Positions 21,830-32,299 of a DNA stretch of 64,000 nt are shown piece after piece. The translations under genes and the position numbers were made by a program. This DNA comes from Porphyra umbilicalis (Eukaryota > Rhodophyta > Bangiophyceae > Bangiales > Bangiaceae), in the NCBI GenBank assembly GCA_002049455.2, contig KV918793.1:1-64000 (forward strand). Reading direction: 5' to 3'. The notes under the pieces were generated by a model. That model was given only the letters and a program-made list of their open reading frames with translations. It did no database searches and was not told the DNA's origin. Each line of letters starts with the position of its first letter. The first letter of the stretch is position 1.

Positions 21830-24000
21830 TGCTGGCGGGACAATGTGAGACGAGCATCATGAGCGTGTGCGGGAGTGGGGGTCATGGGACACTAGTTTTT
21901 TCTCTCGTATTTTGTCACACTCGGCGGCCATCCTGTGGCATTCCCGCCACACACAGGCAGCATGCATGCTTCCGCTAAAGCCGCCCTCGCTCCCAGGGGC
22001 CCGTGGACCGCTGCGCGGATGTCACTCTCATGGTGAAAGACGAATCGGTGCGGGCCACTTAGGTGTCGACTCGGACGCAGCATAGTGTGATGGGCGCTGC
22101 CCGAGAAGGAAGGTGCTGCCGGCGGGTTTTAAGAGTAGCAACGGAACGAAGCAGCACGTGTGGCGCGCACTGTGGGAGCCCTGTTGTCTGCGTCAAACAT
22201 TGGTGCCGAAGCCGGCAGTTGCGCCGACGGGAACCAGGGAGTTGTCAGGTTGTGAAGCAAAACGTTGGAGGAGGCGCGTGCAGGCGCAGGCCGGCGCGTG
22301 CAGGCACATTCAGGCGCGCGATTCTCGAGAAGACGAGGCAGTCGACTTCGTCACGCATCACTTCTCGCAGCGGCAACGGATCCGGACCGCGCATTGGACT
22401 TTCTTCAGTACATGTGGAACTGTTCGGTAAATGCAAGCAATTTGCTTTTCCTGCTGTCCACAAGATGGCGTGGTGACGTCAAAAGTTTTCTCTGACAGGT
22501 CCTTTTCGAAAAAAAGTCCGGGAAAGTTCTGGGATCGAGGTTTTGATGAAGAGAATGCGTCATGAAAAGCGATCTGTCCATTTTTCATGAATGGGAAGCG
22601 CCCACCCACGGCCCTCATGCACATGCCCCGGAATACATTTTGCTGACGGACGTTGAAAGGTTGACCACGCACGCTGTAAAAGTGAATCATGCGGGCCTCG
22701 CGTGACCCCGTTTGGTGGTCTGTGCGATTCCCACGCGAGACGAAGTCTGAACAATGTCTTCGCAGGAGGGTGTCAAAGGTCGACGCTCGGTGTGAGGCGG
22801 TCTGCCAGCGACTTCCACGTGTTAGCCGTGGACAGGAGGTTCCAAAGCTGCCATCACCATAAGGTGGGAACAGGCTCTTAGTTTTTTTCAGTCAGCCACA
22901 TCCACTCTCCAACTGATTGTTCTGAAACAAAAGGTCGCTTTTCCATGCAACGCAGCAACGCGTTCCCCAGGTCATGGCCGAACGACGCAGTTGCCGCTCC
23001 CGTACAGCCTCTCCTCATAGGTTGTTTGTGCACGGGAGGCACATGTGTCTAGCTACACGACCCACGTCGCGCCACTCGCTGATGCCCGCGGCTCCCCGCA
23101 TGCATAATGGTGGCCTATCTGCCATCGGTCCGTCGCATGGGTACGCCGCTGAAACGTTTTGACAATGAGATTACGGGTACCTCTCCCCACGCCGCCTTGT
23201 GAACAATTGAGACAACGCACGCTGACATGCTCTCCCGGTCGCTTTATAAAGAAAAACACGTCAACGCACAACAGAGACCTAGGGCGCAGAACAGGTCTCC
23301 ACCTTCACCAACGCGCCAGCTCCCGGCGTCGCCTCTGTAGCAGCAACGGCCGGCTTGGTGGCGATGGCGGCGGTGGCACCAGCCGTGGCCAACCCGGCGG
23401 CGGCTGAGGACCAAGGCTGCGGGGGGAACGTTAGGGTTTTATGATGGGGGGCAGCGTCTCGGTTGGAGGGATCTGTGGTGTGCGTATCAGCCGGGCAGTG
23501 TCTTGGCGCACCGGTTGCACAGCGTCTTGTGACCCGCGGGTCTTGGCCGCCACTTGGTGCTGGTCGCAGTGTCGCTCTGCAAGTGGCGACGGAGCATTTC
23601 GAAGGGTGGGATGAGACAAAGATTAAATGAAAAAATATATAAGAGCACAAGGCGGAACTGATCAGGAGAAATAGACAGTGGTCACGGTGACACACGCGGG
23701 TTGGGTTGCGTGAGATTTCGTGCTGGCCAAAAGGTGTGTGTCAGCAGGTGCCTACGCGAAGGCATGGGACGACGCGCTGCGATGCGGGGGCCGGGTTGAG
23801 TGTGTCCTAAGCATGCCGTGGCGCCATCCCTTGCATGCACAAAAGCATGGGACAAGCCCAACGGCCGAGCCAATGAGCGCCGTGGCGCACGGACCACGAT
23901 CTTCCCGTTGGAAGATCCCATGAGATGCAAACAGCGTTTGATGGAATACACACAATCCGCCATTTAAATTCAACAAGTGGGCTCTTACCGAGAGTTCTGG
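21830..24000. other. No gene recognised
   Basis: Only short frames without motifs. Composition is close to the window average, with no tandem repeat of note. Confidence 0.4.
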
Positions 24001-24589
24001 GCGAGATGTCCTCGCCATCAGAGAGGTGCCGATCTCACTGTCAGTGATTTGAAAGCACTTCAGGGCACCTCCACCACAACCCCCGTCCGCCTCCATCGGC
24101 CTCGAGTTGCACGACGCCCCTCCTACGAGTCGGGTCGGGAACGCCGTCAGGGTTGCGTCTCCCAGCGGTTTCCCGTGCCACGATGCTTCTCTTTGAGAAC
24201 AGCTGGCAACAGCATTGTGTTCACCAACGCGGGTGGGGCTGGTGGCAGCTCTGCGGTCGTCGACTGCACCACGGCCGTGGTTGGCAGCTGCGGTGGCGGC
24301 AAGGCGGCCGCCGAGGTCGTGCAGCAGTTGCTCTTTTGGCATCGGCAGCGCGCGGTCGACGACGGGAGGACGCCACGGTCGGCAACGGCGGCGCGCTGCC
24401 TCGTCGAGGGCGTTTGGCGGCTGCCAGGTCCCTGTCGCGACAACGCGGTCGCTGGTGAGAGCGGCAAGAAAGCCCACGTTGATGTCACCCAGGATTTGAT
24501 TGGCACCACCGACGTCAACGACGCCGCGGAGGTTGGCGAGGGCGGTAAGCCCTTTGCGGCGTACGCAGCGCGGGCCCTTTTGCGGGTGG

Positions 24590-24885
24590 ACCTGCACGCG
24601 GACAGCGACGACTGGGCGGTCGTCAATGGCGTCAAGGCCGCCGAGTCGAACGTGGAGGCGGTCCTGTGTTACGGTGCCGTCGTCGGCGACGACACGGCGG
24701 TCCTCGACGGCGTCAAGGCCGTCGCGGCGCACGTGGACGCAGTCCTGTTTGTCAACGTCCCGGCCGTTGACGACGCTTCGGTTGTCAACGGCGTCACGGC
24801 CGTCGCGGCGCACATGGAGGCCTTCCTTTTCGGCCCCGCAGTCGTCGACGTCGGGGCGGTCTCCAAGTGCGGCTAGGCCATCGCG
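24590..24885 (+). repeat. 81-bp (27-codon) tandem repeat, locus 1
   Basis: In the open plus frame 23,977-24,876 the unit AVDDASVVNGVTAVAAHMEA repeats every 27 residues: VVNGVKAAESNVEAVL, LDGVKAVAAHVDAVLF, VVNGVTAVAAHMEAFLF. More diverged units extend upstream to about 24,240. The same unit occurs in opposite orientation at 38.2-39.2 kb. All three codon phases stay open on at least one strand, so coding is possible but unproven. Confidence 0.7.
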
Positions 24886-25082
24886 GCGCGCGTAGACCCC
24901 GACGTGCTTGACTCTCTACTAGGGCGAGGTGAATGGCCACGGAGGGAAGGTCGTCGCGGCGCGCGCGCAGCGGGTGGGGTTTGGTGCCGCAGTCGACGAG
25001 GACGCAGCGCTAGGCGCCGCCGTCCCCCGGGTGGGCGCCGTCAATCAGCTTCTTGACCGGACGGACCGACCTGTGCGAGACG

Positions 25083-25775
25083 ATGCCGCGGAATGATTCG
25101 CACGCGGGGGGCGAGTGGTGCGATGCGGACCCTCCCACAGACGAGAGCGCATCGTCTATTGACGCGGAGTTTGAGATTGATGGCGCTGTCGCTGCCCGCT
25201 CGAGAGACCGGCAGGCGTTGTGGCGTGTGGTTGCGCGGAGTGCGCGGCGAACGCAGCGGCGCGCTCGCCGGCAGCGGCGGTTTGAGGTGGAGACGGCTTT
25301 GCGCGTAAACCGACATGTGGTCTGGCGGCAGCATTGGGAGGTTTCTTCACACGCATCCGGACCACCGCCAGATGCTTTTCCCATTGTCCACACGCGAGAC
25401 GCTGACGGGGAACCTGATGGTGTCTCGGAAGGCCACCGCGCTCCGCCGCGGAAGAAGCGGTTGCTGTCTGGCGAGGGGACTGCCAGCTTCTCCGATCCCA
25501 CGCTTGTACCCACCCCAACACAGCCGGCTGCGCGGACTTCTGAACCGACAACACTGGCTGCGGGGGCTGTCGTCGTCTTCAAGGACAGGGCCGAGCCGCT
25601 GCCCGCCAGCACGGCGCAGCAGCACCGCCAAGGGAGCGACGATTCGCGGGTCCATCTCGCGGCCGTAGCTTTGCCTCCAGCAGTTGACAGCGATGTTGTC
25701 TACGCGGGACGGCGGCGGCAGGACACGGCGTCCGCCAAGGCACCACCAACCTCTGTTGTGTCTCTACGGCTGTAG
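25083..25775 (+). CDS. Possible N-terminal part of the E(z)-like gene
   Basis: An open frame from the ATG at 25083 (MPRNDSHAGG) to a TAG at 25773. It has an acidic start and then a helical, Arg-rich segment (LWRVVARSARRTQRRARRQR) resembling the basic helix at the N terminus of Enhancer of zeste proteins. A nuclear-localisation-like PPRKKR follows. It is in the same frame as the pre-SANT and SANT parts downstream, separated only by TAG codons. GTAGTC overlaps the stop and could be a splice donor. Assignment to E(z) rests on position and weak similarity; it may be a separate gene. Confidence 0.4.
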   Translation: MPRNDSHAGGEWCDADPPTDESASSIDAEFEIDGAVAARSRDRQALWRVVARSARRTQRRARRQRRFEVETALRVNRHVVWRQHWEVSSHASGPPPDAFPIVHTRDADGEPDGVSEGHRAPPRKKRLLSGEGTASFSDPTLVPTPTQPAARTSEPTTLAAGAVVVFKDRAEPLPASTAQQHRQGSDDSRVHLAAVALPPAVDSDVVYAGRRRQDTASAKAPPTSVVSLRL

Positions 25776-27278
25776 TCGCCGCCTCCCCCGATGGGGATGT
25801 ATTGCTCGGTCTACCACTCGTGGAGGCGCATGCATGCTCCCTCGCCGACCCGAGCTGTGCACCACTCAGGATGCTCGAAGGACTCCATGGCGGCGCAGAA
25901 GACATTTCTGCAGAAAGAGAAACGGAGTGCGGTCGATTCGCACGACAGTGGCGCCTCCGGGACGTCCGAGGAGTCACGCGACGCCGCGTTATTCTCCCTC
26001 CCCGCCCGCCCGTCTCGGGCGCGCGCGCGCCTGGTGGCGGCGGCCTTCGTCGCGGAGTTGGGTTCAGGCGCACAGGTTCGCCACTTCTCTGTCGCGTGCT
26101 TCATTTGTCGCGGCCGTCACTGCATGCCATGCTGCAAGAGGTGCAGAGTCGAGCGTCTCTGGCACGTGCAGTCATCACGCAGCGCGAAGCGTCGGGGAAG
26201 CGCGAGGCGGAGATGGCACAATACCTCGGCGGCGGGCGGCTTGCAGCGGTCTTCGCCTCGGGGGCCTTGCCGGAAGAAAACTCGCGGTCGTGGCAGCATG
26301 GCCTTCCTGATGGGCATAGCGACATCCCCTCGCATCTGCAGGGGTTATCGACCGCGTCTTGGGGGGACTCGACGAAGGCAGCTTCGATGGCGGGTTCGGA
26401 CGCCGCCGCCGCAAGGCACTCCACCCGTGAATGCGCGTGGGTCTCAAGACGCCGCTCGCGTGGCGAGGGAACTGACTCCTACTCTCGCATTCAGCCGCGA
26501 CGAGGCGGCCGTCCGCAACATGCTGGCGGTGGCACGCCTGCCAGGCGGCGGTCCACGAGCCGCAGCGCTGCCTGTTCTCCGGACTGCTCTCTTCCACAAT
26601 TCCATGCGCGCGGCGCTGCCGACAGTGTCTTCCCAGGGCAACCATTATTTGATTGTGCCGCTTGCAATGGATGTTTCGGTCCTCGCACGGGACACGCTTG
26701 ACGAGATGCTGTGCCGCGTTTGTCTGGTCTACTCGTAGAGCCGCGATGGCTTGGTGTTGGCGGAGGGGGCGGGTTCGTCGCCGTGGCCTCCTCCTGTCGC
26801 GTCGCCACCCGATCCGCGACGCATCTGCTCGCGCCCGAATAGTTGTGGTGCATGTCGCGACTGCCTGGTCGAAGGCCATGCCTCTGGGGTGTCGTCTTCT
26901 GGTGCGAAGGCGTCGGCAGCCGGGACGGGGGGGTCGGCGGTTGGTGCACGGGGGTCGGTGGTTTGTGCGGGGGGGTCGGCGGCCGGTGTGCGGCCAGCGG
27001 CCGCTGATGACGGGGGGTCGGCCGCCAGTTTTCCGGGGTCCGTGCTTGGTGAGGGCGGGTCGGCGGCCGCTAGGCCGCGCACGGCGGCCGCTGTATGGAG
27101 GGACGCAGCCGTTGCAGACCGTGGTTGGAGCTCTGTGGACATCGCGCTGCTTCGCGCCGCGGGTAGCGTTGTTGGGAAGCACGACACAGGCCGGTTGGCA
27201 AAGTTTGTTCATGCAAAGACCTGCCGGCATGTCGCCGTCTTCCGGGACAGAGTCGGCGGCTGGCCGCCCCTTGTAGAG

Positions 27279-27376
27279 GTGAGAGAAGCTGTCCATGCGC
27301 CACCGGTGGCCGACAACGATGAAGGGCCCGTGCTGCCGGCGCCCCCGGTTGTGACGGCGGCAACCCCGCGAAGCAG
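27279..27376 (+). other. Spliceosomal intron in the E(z)-like gene
   Basis: Begins GTGAGAGA after a Glu codon and ends GCAG. Removing it changes frame so that the SANT exon continues into the CXC motif FSPCLHLGPCDSRRC. Both junctions are phase 0, and the downstream frame is the only one that encodes the CXC cysteines. Confidence 0.75.
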
Positions 27377-28136
27377 CCAAGACGACGCGGCGGTGCTGGC
27401 GCCCCGTTTTCTCCCTGCCTTCACTTGGGGCCGTGCGACTCCCGCCGCTGTCGCTGTATGCGAGCAGGCGTTTCGTGTGAGAAGTATTGCGGCTGTTCCA
27501 ATACACGATGGGCGTCGGTGGGTCCTTCCTTTCTGCGTGCTCCGGGCCGGCGACTGCCTATCTATGCCTCAGGCGCTTTTCCCGTCGCCGTGATGATCAT
27601 GTGCCTGAACCGAGTGTGGTGGACCTGCGAGCTCCCGTCCCGATGTGGGACAAACGCGTGTCCCTGTTTCAAAGTGGACCGTGAATGCGACCCGGACGCA
27701 TGCACGTCGTGTGACGCTCACTATCACCCTTCCACTGGCGTGGACAACGCCGGGGCGGCGCGGCGAATCGACGCATCCCTGGCCAGCGACGTGGGTAGGG
27801 AGAAGCTTTGGCGGCCAGCCCAGCGCCCGAGCCCCGCTGCAGGTGGTCTTCTACCGAGGCGGCATGATGTTGACGTGGTCGGTACGCGCCGCTGTAGAAA
27901 TGTCCAGGTTCAACGCGGTCTTCGAGTTGGCCTCGTGCTGGGACGGTCAGCTGCCTACGGGCTTGGTGTGTTCATTTCTCAAGCGGCCTATCGCGGCGAT
28001 TTCGTAGGCGAGTACGTTGGGTAGCTAGTGACTACCGCCCCCGGTCACCGTCGCGGCGTCATCTACGTCGCGCAACACCTGAGCTACCTGCACGCGGTAT
28101 CGAAAGCCGTCATTATAGACGCGACGCACATTGGTA

Positions 28137-28587
28137 TTGCTATCCTCCAAAAAATGGCGGTTGGAGGGAGAAGGGGGGCAAAGCCGACGACACAGCATAG
28201 AAGTGAAGTCGGATTGGTGGTTCGACAAGCCACGATCGTACTATTGGCTGCGAATTGCCGCCAGGAATCTTGCAAGCCAATCAACGTGTCTTGCAGGGGT
28301 CACGCAGAGAAAATTGCAACCCACGATGAGATTTCCTGAGATTTTTGGGCCGCTTACTCGGGCCTGAAGAGGGCATGGATAGGGTTCTGGTCCAGACCTG
28401 TGATTTGTCATGAGATCAACAAATTTCTTCAGACTTCTTGAGATCCTGATGTGCGTTTTCAGCGCGCAGAGCTGCATGAGGAGACTGTGTAAGGAACTCA
28501 CATGATTCCTAGCCTTTTCATTTGTCCACGTACGCTGTTGAATGATTACAACCACTCTGCAACCGCCATTTTTTTGGAGGTCAGCAA
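28137..28587 (+). mobile_element. 451-bp TA-flanked MITE inside the E(z) SET domain (family M1, copy 1)
   Basis: Ends are inverted: TTGCTATCCTCCAAAAAATG on the left and, reverse-complemented from the right, TTGCTGACCTCCAAAAAAAT. Each is flanked by TA (28,135-28,136 and 28,588-28,589). Deleting the element plus one TA gives ...HIG-SRTQFINHS with normal SET spacing and frame. TA duplication and short inverted ends point to a Tc1/mariner-type non-autonomous element. Two relatives lie at 60.95 and 62.12 kb. Confidence 0.88.
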
Positions 28588-28978
28588 TAGCCGGACTCAG
28601 TTCATCAATCACTCCTCCCTGGCACCCAATGTGGAGCCACGAATTTTGAGCATTGGCGGGGAAATCCGTGTGGCCTTTTTTGCAGCCCGTCCCCTGGCGG
28701 TCGGGGAAGGGCTCTTCTTCAACTACGGCTAAAGGCTTCCTTCATGGAAGCCGTGAGGCGCACTGGGCCGTGACTGAGCCGTCCCCGTTGGGACGCTGCT
28801 TCGGAGTCAATGGCGGCCGGGGGGTTGCGCAGCGCAAGGTGCCGAGGGTTTCGCAATGTTGGAGCGCGGCGAGTGGCGGTGGCGCCGCCGACGGACGCGA
28901 CAGGCGTTTCTGCGTCTGGGATGGATGGCCATGTTGCGTTATGATATAATAGCTAGAATATCAATTCTCCAGGTTGCT

Positions 28979-29628
28979 CTACGAGGCGGTTCTGCACTCA
29001 CTCTCATTCGAGCGCAGCTCGTTCGCCGCCCCGTCCTCGGCTGGAAGAAATCGTGTGTATTCGTCCACCAGCACACCCACAGAGTCGGCCGCAGCCTGTA
29101 CGTCGATATGGCCGTGCTCATAGAGCACCCGCACATGCTGCACAGCTTGCGGCCGGAGCCCGGCTCGCGCAATGGCCCTGCAGCCAGCGGCGACAAAGTC
29201 TTGAAGCAAGCCGACCGTCCCGCCGATGGACCACAGTGGCCCTGCCTCAACGAATGAAGACCACAGCGCCATGAAGAACGCATCAGGTGGCGCAATCTCT
29301 ACCGTGTTGAGGCGCTGAGCGTCCATGCATGCCTTCCATGCGTAGTCGACGTCATTCTCGGAGTCATCAGACAACTCGTTCTCGACCGCGGGGTCAGGCA
29401 GGACGATGCTCTTCAGTCTGCGTGTGTGAAAGAGTGTCCTCGTCCTGAGACCGTCAAGAGGCTGACGCGGCCAGTTCGTGGCCGACACGAGACGCCGAAA
29501 TCATCTCGAGCCAGAGGGTGCCGTGCCACTACGACGTTCTTGGAGGGTAGCTCCTCCCCAGAGCGCCCAGGCGTCGATGGTTGAGCAGCCTTAGACTCTT
29601 TTGGGACGGCAGCGGGCACAGGGGGCAC
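28979..29628 (-). CDS. SUZ12-like: SUZ12/EMF2-type VEFS-box protein (PRC2 subunit), C-terminal part
   Basis: The frame 28,979-29,488 reads TLFHTRRLKS, then an acidic ENELSDDSENDVDYAW, then FFMALWSSFVEAG, then LRPQAVQHVRVLYEHGHIDV and ends near VLVDEYTRFLP. This order is the VEFS box: FHSRT-like start, acidic cluster, FM-LW-FV, helix, LY-HG-ID. VEFS binds E(z) and activates it. The gene is convergent with E(z), 246 bp stop to stop. The stop is TAG, with a TGA six codons later. Upstream, another frame (to 29,628; DDFGVSCRPRTGR) probably belongs to the preceding exon, but its splice sites and the N-terminal zinc finger were not located. Recognition is by eye and moderately secure. Confidence 0.65.
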
Positions 29629-29649
29629 GGGGTCGTCGACGAAGACCAG

Positions 29650-31970
29650 ACGGCACCCGATGGAAACGAGTCGGCGAGGGGTGAAGGCAGTGCGAGTTGT
29701 TGGCCTGAAAGATGGAAAATTAATCGTGCATGCTCAACGGAGGAGAAAAGGACAACAGCGATGAGGTGGGCGCCGGTCTGGGGTCAGTTTCTTCGAGGGC
29801 ACGGGATTAGAAATGCTGCTAGCCTCCACGAACACCACGGAAAAAGCACGAGAAAGCACCTGCAGTGCAAAGAGCTCTCTGCTTTTCTTGTGGTCGTACC
29901 TCGCAGCCGTGCGCACAGGAGGGTGGGCCCCCGCGGCCAGCGGCGAACATGCCGACGCAGAGTCGCTGTCAATGACGATGACTTCTTTAGACGACGAGCT
30001 GCTGGAACGGCACCGACTGAGTCACTTGGTTGAATGTGGCTCCATTGTAGCAAGAGGCAACGGGGCAAGGAGTTGAACTGCCAGTAGGAAGGCTGTGTGG
30101 ACGGTGCACGCGCCCAAGACAGCGAGAAAGCCGCGAAAGGCAGGAGCTGCCACGCAATGGCCGGTCAGCAGTACTTGAACTCTGGTCCTCCTCAAGAACG
30201 CCGCACAGTCTCTTTGGACGAGCCAATGAAGGTTTTAAATGCAATTGTGGTCTTTGGGTCACGCTTGGGAACAGCTTTTTCTTTACAGTGCTCCATTATG
30301 CGGACGAAAGGTGCCGTCAGATGGGCAATGTCGATCGCAACGAGTTGCGAAACCGGGCGGATCTCAGTTTTTGACGCGCACACTGGGTCATCGCTGATAA
30401 CAATTCAATTGATTCCATCCAACCCCGTGTGGCGGGTCGTCCTGTCGTCAATGCGCCATCCTCCTCCTGTTGCCCTCCGCCATCGAAACACCATCGTTTC
30501 GACAACATCGGCAGACCATCGCTCCGACGTGCCGCTTATTCATGCCCCTGAGGCGTCGCGCCCGCAACCCCCTCTCGACGTGTTGTTGCTCCCCGGACCG
30601 CCGTTCTTCGACGCAACGATCGCCCGCCGTGACGCTGGCGCGACACTGTGCGGGGTTCGTCGTTGTCTCGTCTGGTGACGTAGAGATGCATGATGGTTTG
30701 TGCTTGATCCTGATTGCTCGTCTGCGGAATTGGCTCGTCAGATTCATTTTCCCAGTTGCGTGTCTTTTGCGTGATCTCTTGGTGTAGAGCTCATGTGACA
30801 AGTCTCTGACGGAATCATGGTTTCCCGGTTGGGAGCGTGTTTCATCTCCCAAAGCCGTGCCTCAACGTCCATTGCTGCGTTGTGTGCATGCTGTGTAATG
30901 AGACCGGACATCGGGGCTGTACGCATATTCCGCGACTGGGCCGATGTTGTCTGAACCGCAACGGACGGATTGTTGCGACCTCCAAGAAGCGGCCGGTTGA
31001 ACAAGGTGACTTCGTGTTCCACCTGATGCGACTGGAGCACCTCCATTGACTTTTCTCTTGTGCTGACCTTCAGGCTGGCCTGTTGTCCGCCTCGAATATG
31101 CGCATACATAGCGGGCTCCTGTGGACTTCAGAGCGACGCACAAGCGGGATAGAAGCCACAGAGGGATCACGGCTGTCGGGAGAATTGGCGACCCGACCTG
31201 GTTATGAACCCTTCACTACGGGCGGCAGCGGCCGCCGCGACCTTAGGCAGCGACTCCTCCACACCCTGTTTTTGACGACGCATCCCCGTCGCTTGTGGAG
31301 TGGACTCAGCGCTCGCCGACCACAGGCTCGACGGAGCAGACCTGCAACACACCCGTCTTCCCTCCCCTCCATTCCCCTCCAGCAGACCAACGGTTGCTCT
31401 GGCTCACCACCCATATTCCTGCTGTTTCTGCCGACATATTCCTGACGGCGTTGGCCTGCCAGCTATACGTTTTCACTATCTGCTTGCACCATCAAGTCAC
31501 GGTAGGTGCAAAGAGCCACGGCGAGGTGCTGCTTGTGGGTCACAGAAACCCTGCTAACGCGTCAGGCTGTGGAAAATACGGACGTCATGAGTGAACTCGG
31601 CCCAAAGGTGTGGTGTGAAACAGAGGGTGAGGGTACATAGTCGAAAATTCTAAAGAGTTACCGCCTGGGTGCGAAGCTCACGACATAGCACCAGCCGGCG
31701 GCGTACATCAACCCTTGACTGCCAACCTCGCGTCGATGCCGCCGTTGGCACGAAGCCGTTCCGGGCGCCGATCCGCGAGCGCCGACCTTGTTGGCCCCAA
31801 CCGCAGGTCACCACGCTTGTCGCCCGAGGGGTCACCGATAGTGGTCGACCGAGTCGCCGCAGCGGCAGCGAACGAGTGTCTTTCGACAGGTAACTGACTA
31901 AGCGGGCGCCGACTAGATCGCTGACAGTCCAAATCCGGCCTTTAACAGCTCCGGGCCGACCTGCAACAAA
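29650..31970. other. No confident gene; one possible WD40-like exon
   Basis: A polypyrimidine tract ending CTTTACAG at about 30,290 precedes the plus-strand segment AMSIATSCETGRISVFDAHTG, which looks like part of a WD-repeat blade. If real it might be an EED/ESC-like third PRC2 subunit, but there is only one blade and no clear continuation. Elsewhere here I see only short frames. Confidence 0.2.
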
Positions 31971-32074
31971 CAGCGACAGCGCGAGTGCACTGCACCATGG
32001 CAAGATCATAAACGGGGGGGCTTTACAGAGTCACGGTACCAACAGAAGCTTCATCAGCAGCGAGGTGCAACAAG

Positions 32075-32290
32075 ATGCGGTTCATAACGGTGAGCTAATC
32101 GACGAGGGGGTCATGAGCCGGGGGGTCAAGAACGGGGCGGTATGCAGCCATGATATCAGAAACGGGGATCTCATCAACACGTGCGTCATCAACGGGTGGG
32201 TCCGCAACGTGAAAATCAGCAACGATGAGCTAGCACCGGTGACGCCATCAGCGGTGTCGTGAGCAACGGCGGGGTCAGCAACGACGGAGG
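32075..32290 (+). repeat. ~30-bp degenerate coding-type repeat
   Basis: The plus frame reads HNGELIDEGV, KNGAVCSHDI, RNGDLINTCV, INGWVRNVKI, SNDELAPVTP. It is a ten-residue period with Asn-Gly at the start and an aliphatic residue every fifth position. The reading frame is short (65 codons from 32,065), so it may be non-coding. Confidence 0.5.
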
Positions 32291-32299
32291 CCGTGACGA

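Larger units (their letters stand above)
26100..28732 (+). pseudogene. EZH/E(z)-like: Enhancer-of-zeste homologue (PRC2 H3K27 methyltransferase), interrupted
   Basis: Domains appear in canonical E(z) order. A Cys-pair region DEMLCRVCLVY lies near 26,700-26,735, and NSCGACRDC near 26,840. A SANT domain starts WSSVDIALLRAAGSVVGKHD and continues to KTCRHVAVF (about 27,120-27,245). The CXC domain has FSPCLHLGPCDSRRCRC, SCEKYCGCSN, then CGTNACPCF and RECDPDACTSC. The SET domain has AAYGLGVFIS, EYVG, RRGVIY, IIDATHIG, TQFINHSS and a final GLFFNYG. A 98-nt intron (27,279-27,376, GTGAGA...GCAG, phase 0) joins SANT to CXC cleanly. A 51-nt intron at 27,522-27,572 is possible. In-frame TAGs occur at 26,736 and at 28,022, where SET has a conserved Glu, and a MITE splits SET at 28,137-28,587. 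The enzyme would place H3K27me3; this allele may be inactive. Confidence 0.88.

Noticed and set aside
28134..28590. Introner (transposon acting as a GT-AG intron) in E(z)
   Set aside because: Splicing at GTATTGC...CAATAG loses four bases and shifts the SET frame; the TA-to-TA deletion is the one that restores it.
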